Source: Phoebastria nigripes
Lineage: Eukaryota; Chordata; Aves; Procellariiformes; Diomedeidae
Assembly: GCA_035582835.1 (NCBI GenBank)
Contig: JAYKAV010002952.1
Coordinates: 571,763-635,762, forward strand
Direction of reading: 5' to 3'
Length of the DNA stretch: 64,000 nt
Shown: piece by piece, positions 50,387-62,636 of the stretch
Numbering within the stretch: position 1 is the stretch's first letter
Layout of the letters: each line of letters begins with the position of its first letter
Program-made: the position numbers and the translations under genes
Notes under the pieces: generated by a model
Seen by the model: the letters and a program-made list of their open reading frames with translations, nothing else
Told to the model about the DNA's origin: nothing
The model's database searches: none

Positions 50387-50447
50387 TTTTTTTATTTTAT
50401 TTTATTTTATTTTACTTTATTTTTTATTTTATTTTATTTTATTTTTT
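50387..50447. repeat. (TTTTA)n microsatellite
   Basis: About eleven TTTTA units with two imperfections, a plausible hypervariable pentanucleotide repeat. Confidence 0.9.
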
Positions 50448-51709
50448 GCTCCATGGATTGGATTCCTGTATTTCTTAGTTAACTTTCCCTTGGTGAAAAT
50501 GATTTGGGCCTCATTTCTAGGATTTAGTTATCTGGAAGTTAAAAAGCACTGTTCTATCCCAGTGAGACAGCAGGGAGCCCATCAATATTTTCTGTGCTGA
50601 ATGATTCTCAGGGCTGATGCAGTTCTTCACATGGGTGTTTATCAAGAGCAGCTCCACTGATATGAGTAGATTTATATACCAGAAAGTAGATTTGGATCAT
50701 GTGGCATTTTGTAGTTAGCTTTTTTCTCCTGATGGCTGTTAAGAAGTGCAAAGGCAAGAATGAAATAGCCTGTCATGCACAGAAGCCAACACTGTTTCAT
50801 ATGACAGCTCTTGATCTGTCCAGGTGCCCAACAAGCCTGATTCCATGGCAAAGGTGCCCAAGGGCTCAAATTTTGCCTCCAGTCCAGTGGCACATATTTA
50901 CAGCTCAGATCCTTCTTCCATTGCAGTATGAAGGGGGAAACTCTTACTGACTTCAAAGGGAATATGACTAGATCTTGGGATAAAGCCAAACTCAACAAGC
51001 AACATATATTCCTAGAGTGACTCAACTGGATATGTCTCACTGGAGACTTTTCAATCTTAAACTTTTCAACATCAAAGTGAAGTTACATTTTTAAGAGAAT
51101 CTAAATCCCATGTTCTCTATAAGGCTCGGGAGCCTACATCTCATGGACAGTGTAACTGTCTACACAAAAAGCTACACATGCGACTCAGGCCCCCATCAGG
51201 CTCTGAGGACCCTCTCCACCTCTCAGCCAGACTTGCAGGGCATGTAGCTTGCCTGCAGCAGTAGATCAGAGCTTCCAGCTCCAGATCAGACACTTGAATA
51301 AATACGGACATACCCAGCAAGAGCAGCCAGTGAGTATGGAGGGTATGACATTTGCAGTTCATCACTAAATAATGGGATATGAACCTCTGCTTCAGCTGAC
51401 TGATACTGTCACACTTGCAGAGCTCCCCTTTTTCTTTCCCTGCTTAGACAGTGATTACAGTCAATCTTCCAGCCTATTGTGAAAACTTCAAAGCCAGACT
51501 TAATCTCTGGCCATCGCCTTATCACTTAAGAAACAGGTGCAAAAAAAGGGGTGAGAAAGAGACAAAGAAAATGAACAAACTCAGCTCTCTAAACTGCAAA
51601 AGTAAGAGATTTGGCAAAAGCTAGGGAAGTAGGAGGTGATAAATGATATGAGAATAAATTAAAGACATGGGGTCAAATCATAAAAGTGATAGAATTCAGG
51701 TTGTCAGAC

Positions 51710-51990
51710 CTTTAAAGACAGGTTTTGCCAGACTAACCTGACAACTTCTCTGGTAAGATAAGTGATTTTTCTAGAGCAGGGAAATGCAGTAGATCTCATC
51801 TATCTGTGCTTCAACAAAGCATCTGACATGGGGACATACAGGAAATAGTTCAACTAGAGAAGATGGAGACGAATACGGGATTTATAACAAGTATATAAAA
51901 ATGCCTGATGAGGAGGCAATAATGGTTATGCTGAAAGCAAACTACTGGTGTTGGATAAAGGTTCACAATCCTGGAGAATCTGCCCTTAAA
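51710..51990 (+). mobile_element. Old CR1-like remnant
   Basis: The order 'gccagactaacctgacaa', then 'gcagtagatctcatctatctg.gcttcaacaaagc' resembles the region of CR1 ORF2 encoding the ...AVDLxYLDFxKAFD reverse transcriptase block. Many substitutions and indels blur it, and both edges are uncertain. Confidence 0.5.
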
Positions 51991-54689
51991 GTGACTTACA
52001 TTTTAGTTAGATGCCTCAGCACAACAAAGTGGGAGTGTGTTAAGAAAGTTGGACACGAACAAAAAGTTAAGAGATTTTGGGTCTGCAGAAGAGAATAAGG
52101 GCATCATATTGTGCGATGTGGATTGACTTTAAATTTGGGTGATCTGGAATAATAGAAGTAGGCTGAAATTCACTTAAGGAATAATAAAAGTAATATCTGC
52201 TATAAGCAGAAAACTCAGAAGTTGGAAATAATAATGGAGAAGAAATTACTGTATGTACAATTTGTGTCACTCATGGTCCTAATCAGTGAATCCTAACTGG
52301 AACAAATGTATGGAGAAAGGCATTCTGTTCCCCTGACCATGCCAGTCTTTATCACATGAAAGGAGAATAAACTAGACTGACTTGCTAGAAAAACGGAGAG
52401 GATGTAACTGTTCTTTATGAACGTTTGGATAGTAGGGTACCTACTTGGAAAAGCACACTTCTGAATAATTGTGAAATGCCTTTGAGTAGCTAAATCCTTG
52501 AGTGGATCTTAAACATCTCTTGCCTTCTGTATTCAGTTGCTTCTTTTGCACAGACCATGTCTGGCTTCAAAAGTCACAAACCTTACTCTCTGCCAAACAG
52601 AGCAGCATTTGCTTACAGTCCAAAAGGAGAGCTGTGCATAGTTAGTACTAAGAGCCCCACGGCAGTGTGAACTTAGGTACATTCTTGTTCAACAAGTTAC
52701 AGAACCTGAACATTTTCATCTTTATCTTGGCCTCTCATCAGGTTAAGAAATCTGTCTGAGCTAACGTTGAGCTGTCAGTTTACTATATACCAAATAGACC
52801 CTTTGCAGGCTGTGACTAGTAGTTATCCTTGGAGATGGAGAAATTCTGCTCCTACAGTGGTGCTTTTGGCCTTAGCACCTGTCCAATACACCTGCCAAAC
52901 CATGTTTTGAACAAGAAAGTATGGTCAAAAATTGAGGTGCATTGCTGTCTGACTGCCAGCGATGACAAGTGTTCTTTGCAGCAAGATGCAGAGTCCAAAA
53001 AAGGCACAATCTTTTTAAAGACTTTTATGTTAGGAAATGTAGATACAGTAGTGGGGGAAAAGTAGGAACAAAAGTCATTCAACAGCTGAATAGGACTGAA
53101 AAAGATTGCTTTTGATTTTAGGAATGTTGTGTATCTTTCTCTCTTTCATTTTGGTCAGGAATCGCCCTTGAGAAGTCATCAGTGTAAAGAACCAATATTT
53201 GAGAGGAAGAAGCCTTATTTTCTCTACCCAGATATCACATCCTGATACTTCGTAGTTTCCAGATTTGCCTTTATGTAAAAGGTCTGATCTGGGCCAAGAA
53301 AACAGCAGTGCATAAAGAGGAACAGGGATGAATATCAAACTGATGATGAAGAGCTCCTTTTTAAAACATTCATACACTGAACTTTTTGTGATTCGGGTTC
53401 AAGTTTCTTAACAGAAAGTCCTTTCTTTGCCTCCAGTGAATTTAAATATCCAAATGTAAACTCTTTTTCTCTGTCATTTTTCATTAGTTTACTGTCCAGC
53501 TATATATTACCCATTGTTTTTAATTCATTAGAGTAACTTGAAACTGTTGGTGCCTAAGGATTTAATTTTCAATTTATGTAATTTACTTGAGAAAATACGC
53601 TGCCTCAGGATTCTTCAGTTTACTTGCAGTTTCCTGTTTTAAGTGTACATTTTATTGATGTTCATGCACACACATCACACTGCATATGAACAGGTCATTT
53701 ACCCCAAAAATGTATATAAAACCAAATATCCCCAAGCATAAATATTCATTTGAATAGGTTCCTCTAAAACACAAGCTGTTGAAAAAGTTAAACCTTTCAT
53801 TATGCCCTTCGATAAATTTCTAGTTCTTTCAAATGTTTATATAAATTTTGAATCGAGCACAGTCAAGGGCTTTGCAATTATAAAAACCTGCAGCAACCAC
53901 CTGGTGCTAAAATTGGGAACATTATTTCCATTATATTATAATTTCATCAGTGACAGTCTTTTAGGTATTTAACACCAGTACAGCTTTTCACAGGCTGAAG
54001 TGAACATCTTGAAATTTTTCCAGAAAACAATATGAAGCTCATTCACCTGGGAAAGAACTGAGATAATATTTTATATCTAATATGATTAAGTAAATAAGCA
54101 GCTGTGATTTCTATGAGTTTTAAAATCTTCTTGGGCTCCAGGGTTAGCCCAGTGTAGAGCAGATGGCTGTACTCTGATCTGATAAGGAGGCTTAGATAAT
54201 TGCAACGATAAAATAATTTTTTGAGAGGGCTGTTAATAAGTACCTAGCCTGATGCAAATGTAAGATGGCATTCTTGGATGATCATGCCATCTGAGATCCT
54301 CAAGTCATTAAAGGATCCAAGAACTCAAACTGCAGGGCTTTGGAATGAGAAATGGAAAACATGTACTGCTACTGGGCAGAAAAAAACATCTTGCCAGAAC
54401 CTTAGTCCCTTTCCTTCACTTCACTGCTGAAGATTTACCTTGTATTCCAGCTTTCTTATACCCATGCATCCTAGTATCTAAGGAACAGTGTGATATAAGA
54501 GGCATTGCATTTAGTTTCCATAAAGGTAGGACAAAGAGCTTTATGTCATCCCTGCACTGCTTTCCTGAAGTCACACCCTCTAGCAATTTCAGGGAAAAAA
54601 TATACTTGCTTGTAAAGAGCTAGACAGCCACCTCAATAAAAAATAATACCAGGCTCTCCACAAAATGGCCAAAGTTAAGTAAGCTGAAA
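51991..54689. other. Unassigned AT-rich sequence
   Basis: I see no recognisable gene or repeat in this stretch. Confidence 0.5.
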
Positions 54690-54694
54690 TTTCT

Positions 54695-55059
54695 TGTCCT
54701 GGTTTCGGCTGGCATAGAGTTAAATTTCTTCCTAGTGCTGTGTTTTGGATTTAGTATGAAAAGAATGTTGATAACACGCTGATGGTTTTAGTTGTTGCTA
54801 AGTAGTCTACTAGTCACAGACTTTTTAGCTTCCCATGCTCTGCCAGGTGCACAAGAAGCTGGGAGGGAGCATAGCCAGGACAGCTAGCCCAACTGGCCAA
54901 CGGGGTATTCCATACCATATGATGTCATGCTCAGTATATAAATAGGAGGCTTGGTCCAGGAAGTAGCCATCGCTGCTTGGGTATCAGTCAGCAGGTGGTG
55001 AGCAGTTGCATTGTGCATCGCTCATGTTGATGATATTTACAATATTTACAATATTTTAC

Positions 55060-55099
<40 letters not shown>

Positions 55100-55251
55100 T
55101 TCTCTTCCTCTTCTGTTCTATTAAACTGTTTTTATCTCAATCTATGAATTTTACTTTTGTTTTTCCGATTCTCTCTCCCATCCCACTGTGTGCGGGGGAC
55201 TGAGCGAGCAGCAGTGTGGTGTTTGGCTGCCTGCTGGGTTAAACTACAACT
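54695..55251 (+). mobile_element. Solo LTR (557 bp), long form of the provirus LTR family
   Basis: It starts TGTCCTGGTTTCGGCTGG and ends with CTACAACT, an eroded CTACAACA. Perfect TTTCT duplications flank it (54690-54694 and 55252-55256), which fixes the ends. The first 240 bases align closely with the provirus LTRs, including the 19-bp block missing from the provirus 5' LTR. It has a CRE-like TGATGTCA (54920-54927) and a TATA box (54935-54942). After the TATA box it continues for about 310 bases with a (TTA)n repeat, an ATTAAACTG segment and a U5 end; the provirus LTRs have only about 70 bases there. Confidence 0.93.
55061..55099. repeat. (ATT)n microsatellite inside the solo LTR
   Basis: Twelve to thirteen ATT units. 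The nested LTR at 3.1 kb has a related but scrambled AAC/AAT-type stretch at the matching place, so the microsatellite is part of the LTR. Confidence 0.9.
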
Positions 55252-57549
55252 TTTCTTCAGTAGAAACTGAAATGAACAACATAATCCAAATGTTGTTTCT
55301 TTCAAGGAAAACTTTAATGAAATTTTTTTTAATAGAGTTTAAAGAGAGGAGTCTCACTGTGGGGCCAGGGAGAGATGCTTTGGGGCTGTTTGTTTTTGCA
55401 GCTTTCCCATTTCTGACAAGTGTGAAAGGATGGGAATGCTGTACACAGGGACTGGAATCCCTTTGGAGGATGGTCCGTATGTTAACATAAAGAGTATCTC
55501 AGGCCATCCCAGTACCAAAGACACTCCTAATACCACCAATCCTTAGGCATCTTTGCTTCAATCTTGTCATTTGACACAAATTAGAGTAGCAGAAACAAAT
55601 TATTAGCGTGGAGGGATGGTTTCTCAAAACTATTTCAAACTTCTTCGTACCTTACAGAGTATCTTTTCTTTAGTTTTTAAAAATGGCAGTAATATAAGAA
55701 ATGCACNTACAGTGTGGTAAATAGGTCCTAGTTTTGCTTAGTGGCAGTACGAAGAGATTTGATTTGAGATATCTTGTAGCTGTTGATAATAAAATGATAC
55801 CTTAGGTGGCACAGCATGCCACTCTATTGTACTCTCCACTGGTATGGTAAACTGGGGCAGCTATTCACGCTCACAGTAGGGTTTCCCTCTCCAGTCTCTT
55901 CTGAAAACAAAGTGGTGAAGCGACCTATTAGGGTTATTTCCCTAATTGACGGGACCAATTGGTGAATGGCAGTGGCCTTCAGCTAGTGTGCAACAGTGTC
56001 ATCAAAACGAATGGTGACTATTCCCCTTTTTGTCTATAACTAATACCTCTCAGCTACATCTGCAGAATATGGCGGTCAGAGACATTTAAGCATGAGGTCT
56101 TCAGCACTTTGGCAATGCCAATCAGCAGAAAACCTAGCAGCACCTTTACATGTTTAGAGATTAAACGCGATGCTCTCTAGAAAGCATATGACAACTTTGC
56201 GAAAGTGTATAAGTCATAACAGAACCAAATATGAACCAGGATGAGCTATTGGGGATAGTTTATGGCTTAAGCCATTTCAAAAGTATTGTTGTCTCAGACT
56301 TTGACTATTGGGTATAAAATGTTACGGCTAACCGAAATTCTCCTTTTAACTTTAATAGCTGTGGCACTTCATATAGCTCAATATTTCTGCACAGTTTTGC
56401 CGCATGCACCAGTTGATGCACATTTTGTCTCTTTCTTATGCCTGCCACTAAGATACTTACTTTCTAAATCTAAGTGAAAATGAGACCTTTTCTTGATTAT
56501 TCCTGGTATCATGTTTTGATTTCTCTTGTCTTTCTGTCTCGCTTTTCATAATGCTTCTTTTAATTATGTGTATACATCATACACAACCTAGAAACTTTTC
56601 TTGTTATTCTATACAGATATTTCTTCCTGAGATATCTGCACTGCCTTTCCCATTTTCACCCTTTTAATTCTATTGAATCTCCTCTCTGCTACCTTTCACG
56701 TTTTGCCTTTACCATTTCTATTTATAAAGCTAATAAAATACCAAGGAATCATTCTGACCTTTCCAGGTAATCAATATTAAGGATAGTCACCTATCAGCAA
56801 ATATTGTTTCAGACAATAATTATATAGAAGAGTGGCAGTTTCTCATTCATCACCTTAAGCAGATGTCTGGGGGAGGAAATAGGAATGTCTTAAGTACCTG
56901 AGATTTTGCTTCAGAAACATCATTTTTGACACATACCCATTAGCTGGGCTTGGTTGTGGATAGTGTCTGCTTTAAAGCAGAGTGTTGGCACTATTAGCAG
57001 AAAGTGGTCCATTCTGTCAACTCTTTCTCAGCATAATTGCTCCATGGATGACAAATGACTGTTCAAACTACCAGCACAATGGTTTATTGTCTTTTTGCAA
57101 TGGAGGCACTTCACTGAAATTAAATGTGAAATAATGCTATTGGATTTCCAGCTTACTAGCAAAAAAGCAAGGAGAATTTGGGGTGAGAGGAAATGCCTGC
57201 TGTTGGGTCTGGAGACTGAAGTATTTGGGAAGCATAGTGGTATAGAGGGAATTATACTGAAGTGATGAAAATTTCAGAGCAAGAAGCATGGGATTTAAAA
57301 CAGAAGGGTCATGCTATCCCAAGAGGCACTTTTAAAGGTAAAAAGAAACCATTGGTTCTTCCTATAGGCTTCTTTTATTTGTCTGTAAATAAAGATGATG
57401 GAGGGAGAATAATGTTCCGCCAGCTGGTGTCCTCAGATGCTCCCTAGAGTGGAACAGAAAGATAAGCAATTATTGGCAAATAAACAGCAAACTACAATTA
57501 CTACTCAGAGAACGTAATACTTCTCCACAAAATTAAATGCTCCATACTT

Positions 57550-57584
57550 GGGGGGTTGGGGGATGGGGGGGTGGGAGGGAGAGG
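57550..57584 (+). repeat. G-rich run with quadruplex-forming potential
   Basis: At least four runs of three or more G (GGGGGG, GGGGG, GGGGGGG, GGG, GGG) occur with short loops, fitting the general G-quadruplex pattern. Confidence 0.7.
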
Positions 57585-60500
57585 ACTTTAAAATGTGTGA
57601 AGTGAAAAAATAGGCGGCCATTAAGAAAATTGTTATTATCGGGTTTCAGAAGTGCCTGGTCCCTTTGAGTCTTAAATTATTTCAACAAGCCTTTGTTTCT
57701 ACTTCTCTTTACCTTGTTATAAAGTCTTTTTCATTTGTACTAGGCTTTCCTGACTCCAAAAGTGATTCCTCATAGCTGGCTGTATTTTCCAGCTTAGCAT
57801 TTTCTAAACTTAGCTCTAATCGAAAATTAGACTTTTTTTTTCCTAAGGAAAGAGAGGAGACCTGGGCTCAGTTACTTCAGAAATCCCAGTCTCTGGCCAT
57901 AATAATTAATAATGACATAAACATTCCTACTGTAAATGCAATTTGTGTCTGTAAGCCACCTCTTATACACAGAGCTCCTTTGCCAGGGATGTGAAACCCT
58001 CTGCTAATACAGAAGATACTGCAGGAACAAGGCCTTGATTCCTGCTTGTCAAGATCTTTAAAAGAACTTAAAAATGGGACACATGAGGAAGCCAGTGAAC
58101 CTTCTCCACTTTCAGCCATTGAGAGCAGAACTGTGAAATTATTATCTGAAACACTCAGTATCTGAAACCCTCAATTGTAAGGTAGTTCTGATATCTAAAC
58201 AGAGGTGATCAGGCAAATGGATTCTTCTGCACAAAATAAGCAACAATTGTTTTTGCACTAGTCATGGAATGAATTGGCAAATGTCATCTCACCAAACTTC
58301 AAATATCTTCAAATAATACCTGTACATCTGAGCTGATCACACAGCAGAACTCCCTTTATAGTTAGTGCAGAGAAATAGGTACTTGTAGGCACAAGTCATC
58401 TGATCTATTTTAGAATTTTTCTCCATAGGTCTGTAACAGGAACCTGGTGCAGCAAGTCTACATACAGATAGATGTCTACAACACCCACATCTAGAATTAG
58501 TCTAAATGGGCTTTGTCAGAAATGTCAATGAAAGGAAATAAAATGCCATCTAATGCCTTATACCCTGTATACACAGTTTAAATCAAATTTAAGATGAGAA
58601 TTGGGTAAGCATCCTCATCCTTTTTAACAAGACACACAGATCATTAAAAAGAGCCAATCCCTTAATGCATGTCAATGTGATTGCAAAACAAAGAGGTTTT
58701 CTTTTCGTTAGACAGTTGCAATAAATAGATGCAGAAACACACACAGAGACTGAATGGAAGAACCATATTTCTGCAGCAGCACTATAAATTACAGCCNGGA
58801 TTTGCACAGTTCATCTCAATGGACGAAGTAAACCTGCCTTGTTCTGAATTCAGAACAAGTTTTAACAGATACACAGAGAACATCTATGCAGTAAATCCAA
58901 TGTATCTGTCATTTATTATCTCTTATGCATTTGCTGTGCAACTGTTCTCTAGTCCAACAAGTGGCCTTTCCTGCACACGCAGGTCATCTACACCACATGT
59001 ATGCATTTGATCGGTTAGACACCCTACATTTGGATTCATCCTGTATGCCCACAGACTAGTCAGAGCATGTTCAAAAATCCAAATAAGCTGTCAAAATCAT
59101 GCTTTTCCACCCAGGCTAAATTTCTGTGCCATTAAGGGGTACACAATAACTATAAATAAATGAATCTGAACAAGTTCATTAAAAAGTACTGAAAAACGAC
59201 AAGGCAATTCACATTTGAATCAGATACATATACTTGCATTAATAAGAGATACAACAAAACCTAATCCAAAGTGATGTTCACTGTTCATACAGCACTATTA
59301 TTTCTGCAGTAGTCAGGGTTTTTTTCCCCAGTCTCCAAAAATTCAACACAATTTGCCATCACCTAAAAAGGCAAAATGGAAGGAAGTATACATTGATGTG
59401 AAGATATCATGAGGGTGGATGAAGAGAGATTTTCTGCTAAGTATTTTTCAGGTCATTTTTTGTTGATGTCAACATTTCTTTAAACTCTTTTGTTCAGAGA
59501 CTATTTGTGGTTCCATAATTGCACTCAGAGGCACATCTGAACTACAGACTGAGATAATTGTAATTGGAAGAATTTTGGATTTTGAAAGAAGCAGGAAACT
59601 TTTGCCTTTTTTTTTTTTTTAACTAAAGCCAAAAGACATCTCGGTGTAAAGTCGAGAGAATAATCTACAATCATTGTTATCTTATGCTGCCATCCATAGT
59701 CTGAACTTATAGTTCTCACCAGAGAAATACTCTCACTGAAGAAAAGACTACTGTAGTAGTTTCTGGTTTCATATTATTGATTTTTTTCTGTCTATCTTAC
59801 AGGTCTTATCCCCTTGTCCATCCTACAGGTACGAGTACCATTCACATATAATTGGTAATAAGAGCAAAGTCCAGCAAGACTCTGGCACTGCTTTTGGAAG
59901 GCAGAATTTCACTTGAATGTTATTTCTTCTCAGCATCACAGTGTGGTCTCCAGTTTCACCTGGATAAAGTACTCTGCACTAGCCTTTTAGCAGAGCACGC
60001 AAATTTTCATCCACCTCTGCTGGACACTTCCCCTATCCTTTGTGTGAACCTAGTTAAGAATCAGAAAGCTTAGTCTGCTTTCTCTCTGCAACATGAACTT
60101 CCTGTGCAGAAGATAGAAGAAGCTGTTGTAGCACTGTGTTTCATAGTGGGTTTGGTTTGTTCAATGTCACACTTTGATCCAGAGACACATTTCTGCTGCA
60201 ATATCTGTATTTCATCTATTAGCTACATCACAGGTTTCCCTCCCAGGGAAACATTTTTGGATCTGAGAAGTTTCCACCCCATCCCAACCTCACCCTGGTT
60301 TCAGCAAGCCTGTTCCTGCATAAACACAGATTTTCCACAGTGTTTGCCACAATGCACAGAAATACCCACGTTTGCTCTCAAACCAGAGGCTGTATAGATG
60401 TCTCTGTGGTGAGGTAAAACCTCTGCTTCTCAGAAGGTGGAAAGCTGCACTGGTCTGGTAATGTGGATGATGGGACCCAAGGCAGCATCTCTGTTCTGTG

Positions 60501-62604
60501 CTGCATGCACATACCAGTTTCTCAGAGCTAGCTTGGGCATCTTTAACACAGCACTGCAATATAATATGTGAATGATAGAGTCTATCTGTGCTCAATAGCG
60601 ATCCCTTTTCCACTGCTCTGCCATATCACTTACTGCAAAACAAAACTGCTGTAAACACACTCACTCCCCTGCACAGCCCTCTCAAGCAGATGACAAGATA
60701 ATTTTTATTTTGTTTCGTATTTCAAACTCTTGAGGAGTATTTAGTTTTGTTTAAAAATTTAGGACTAAATTTTCAGATCTCTTCTAGTACTTGTTCTGAC
60801 TTGTTCAAAGTTGCTTTTCAGTTTACATATTTTTTATTTATTTTTCACATGGCACACTCCAATGAACTAAATTAATGCAGTTGTCATAGACTATTATGGA
60901 TGCTTAAGCCTTGCTAAAAAATATTTTAACCATATTTCTTCCTGTATTCTTTAACTAAAAATCCACTATCCAAGGTATAATTGTATCGACATTTAAACTT
61001 TAATACAATATTTAATTGAGAAGAATAGACAGAAAAAAGCTTAGAAATAACGAGGATACTGGAATTGAGGTAAAACACAGTTGTGTTTTGTTTATAAGAC
61101 ATTTATAAGACTAGATAACTCTCAGACTGCCTCCAAGATGCTACCTGAGATGTCACATGGCTTGTAGCAGAATCAGAAAACCTACAAAATCAGGGCTATA
61201 TTTATCAGGTCACTCACTCAATAGGTTTTTGCATCCTGGATGATAGCCTGAATGGCCCTGAACAAGAGATATTCAAAACTGTAAGANTCCTACAGGCAAT
61301 TTCTGCAGTAGAAGAAAATTCACCCAGAGTGCCTTCACACAAACTCCATAGAAGCATGTAAAATATATGTAACATATATAGAGGTATATACAGATACCTA
61401 CAGTAGACAAGTATCTAATCGCACATTGGATGGTGGGAAATGAACATTCAGAGGATTTAGGAGTTAGAAAAAAGCATATAAGCAGCGTAAAGATATGGCT
61501 AGCAGAGTGACTTCTGTGCAGTGTGTTTTTCAATGGTATTTCAATTATCTGGTGTTTCACAAAAAGAGTTTGCTTTGTTAAACCCTTTCTTCTTCATTTG
61601 AATCTTTTTATTTTTACACAGCCTAAAATAAACAAAGTGGACTGGATTGTAATTTCTTCTTTTAGGGAGAGAAGCTTGTATGGGGAAAAAAGTGCAGAAA
61701 ACTACAACAATTAACTTACCATCTCTTGTGGTATAATAGGAAAATTGATGTGTTGAAATCTCAGTTACCAGAGAGAAACAGAGCATCGGGGGGAGGACAG
61801 CTGCTAAAATAGGCTGGAAATATCTGTACATTAAATGAAATGCACTGGATTTAAGGTCTGGGAAGCAATATTCCACCAGTCTTGTGAGATGTCTTGTTAT
61901 CTTCATTTTTGCAAGCAGGCATGGCCTCTTCAAGACTTTTAAGTTATGCTTCTAGTCTCTGATAGTCCCCCTTCCTAGTCAGTGGCAAAAGGAAAGCACC
62001 ATTTATATATCTATTTTGGAAAGGTATAGTATAAAACATCCAACTAGTGTCTAGATAGCTAAAGTAAAGTGCTGTAAATAGCATCTGTGGGTTGCTGAAT
62101 GAAAGGACAAAGGACCATTTCCATCTCCTAAATCACTCACATGTATGGCCATGGAACATGTATTGAGCAAAGGTGAGATGTTAGCAAACACCGAGAAAGT
62201 TCAGTGTCAAAAGTAAAGCAGGACATAACAGTTTTTAGTTCCAGCCTCTGTACTGTTCAAACGCATAGTAGACATGACCAGTCTTCAAAAGTCAGACTGC
62301 ATGACTCTCCAAATGCTGCCACCTGCAAGTGTACAACAGCTTGGATTAAATCAGAGTTGTGAACCTGAACCTTGCTTGTAGCTCAAGAGCAGCAAGGATG
62401 TGTCTCAAAGAAGTATTTTATAATTGCAGATAAAAGGGTACAATTTGGTGCAATAGATGAAACTATCAAGGCCTTCAAACTTCATACACAACTCCAAAAA
62501 GAACAGTGCCAGCATTTATGTTCACAGAGGAGTCTGATATTCATACCTGGGAAGCCAAACACTGTATACTGAAGCAGAATGAATGGGAACTGTCAGCACT
62601 CATA

Positions 62605-62636
62605 TACACACACGCACACACACACACACACACACG
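62605..62636. repeat. (AC)n microsatellite
   Basis: About fifteen AC units, with one CG interruption near the left end. Confidence 0.9.

Larger units (their letters stand above)
46263..51709. other. Unassigned AT-rich sequence
   Basis: No gene is recognised. It holds the (TTTTA)n array at 50387-50447, a short tandem of CAAGTTAATGTGC near 49.2 kb, and a CAATAAAGCTTG motif near 48.65 kb that resembles a retroviral polyadenylation region but is isolated. Confidence 0.5.

Noticed and set aside
52829..53065. Cys-containing 78-codon open frame as a small secreted protein
   Set aside because: No signal peptide or recognisable cysteine pattern, and an equally long open frame lies on the opposite strand.
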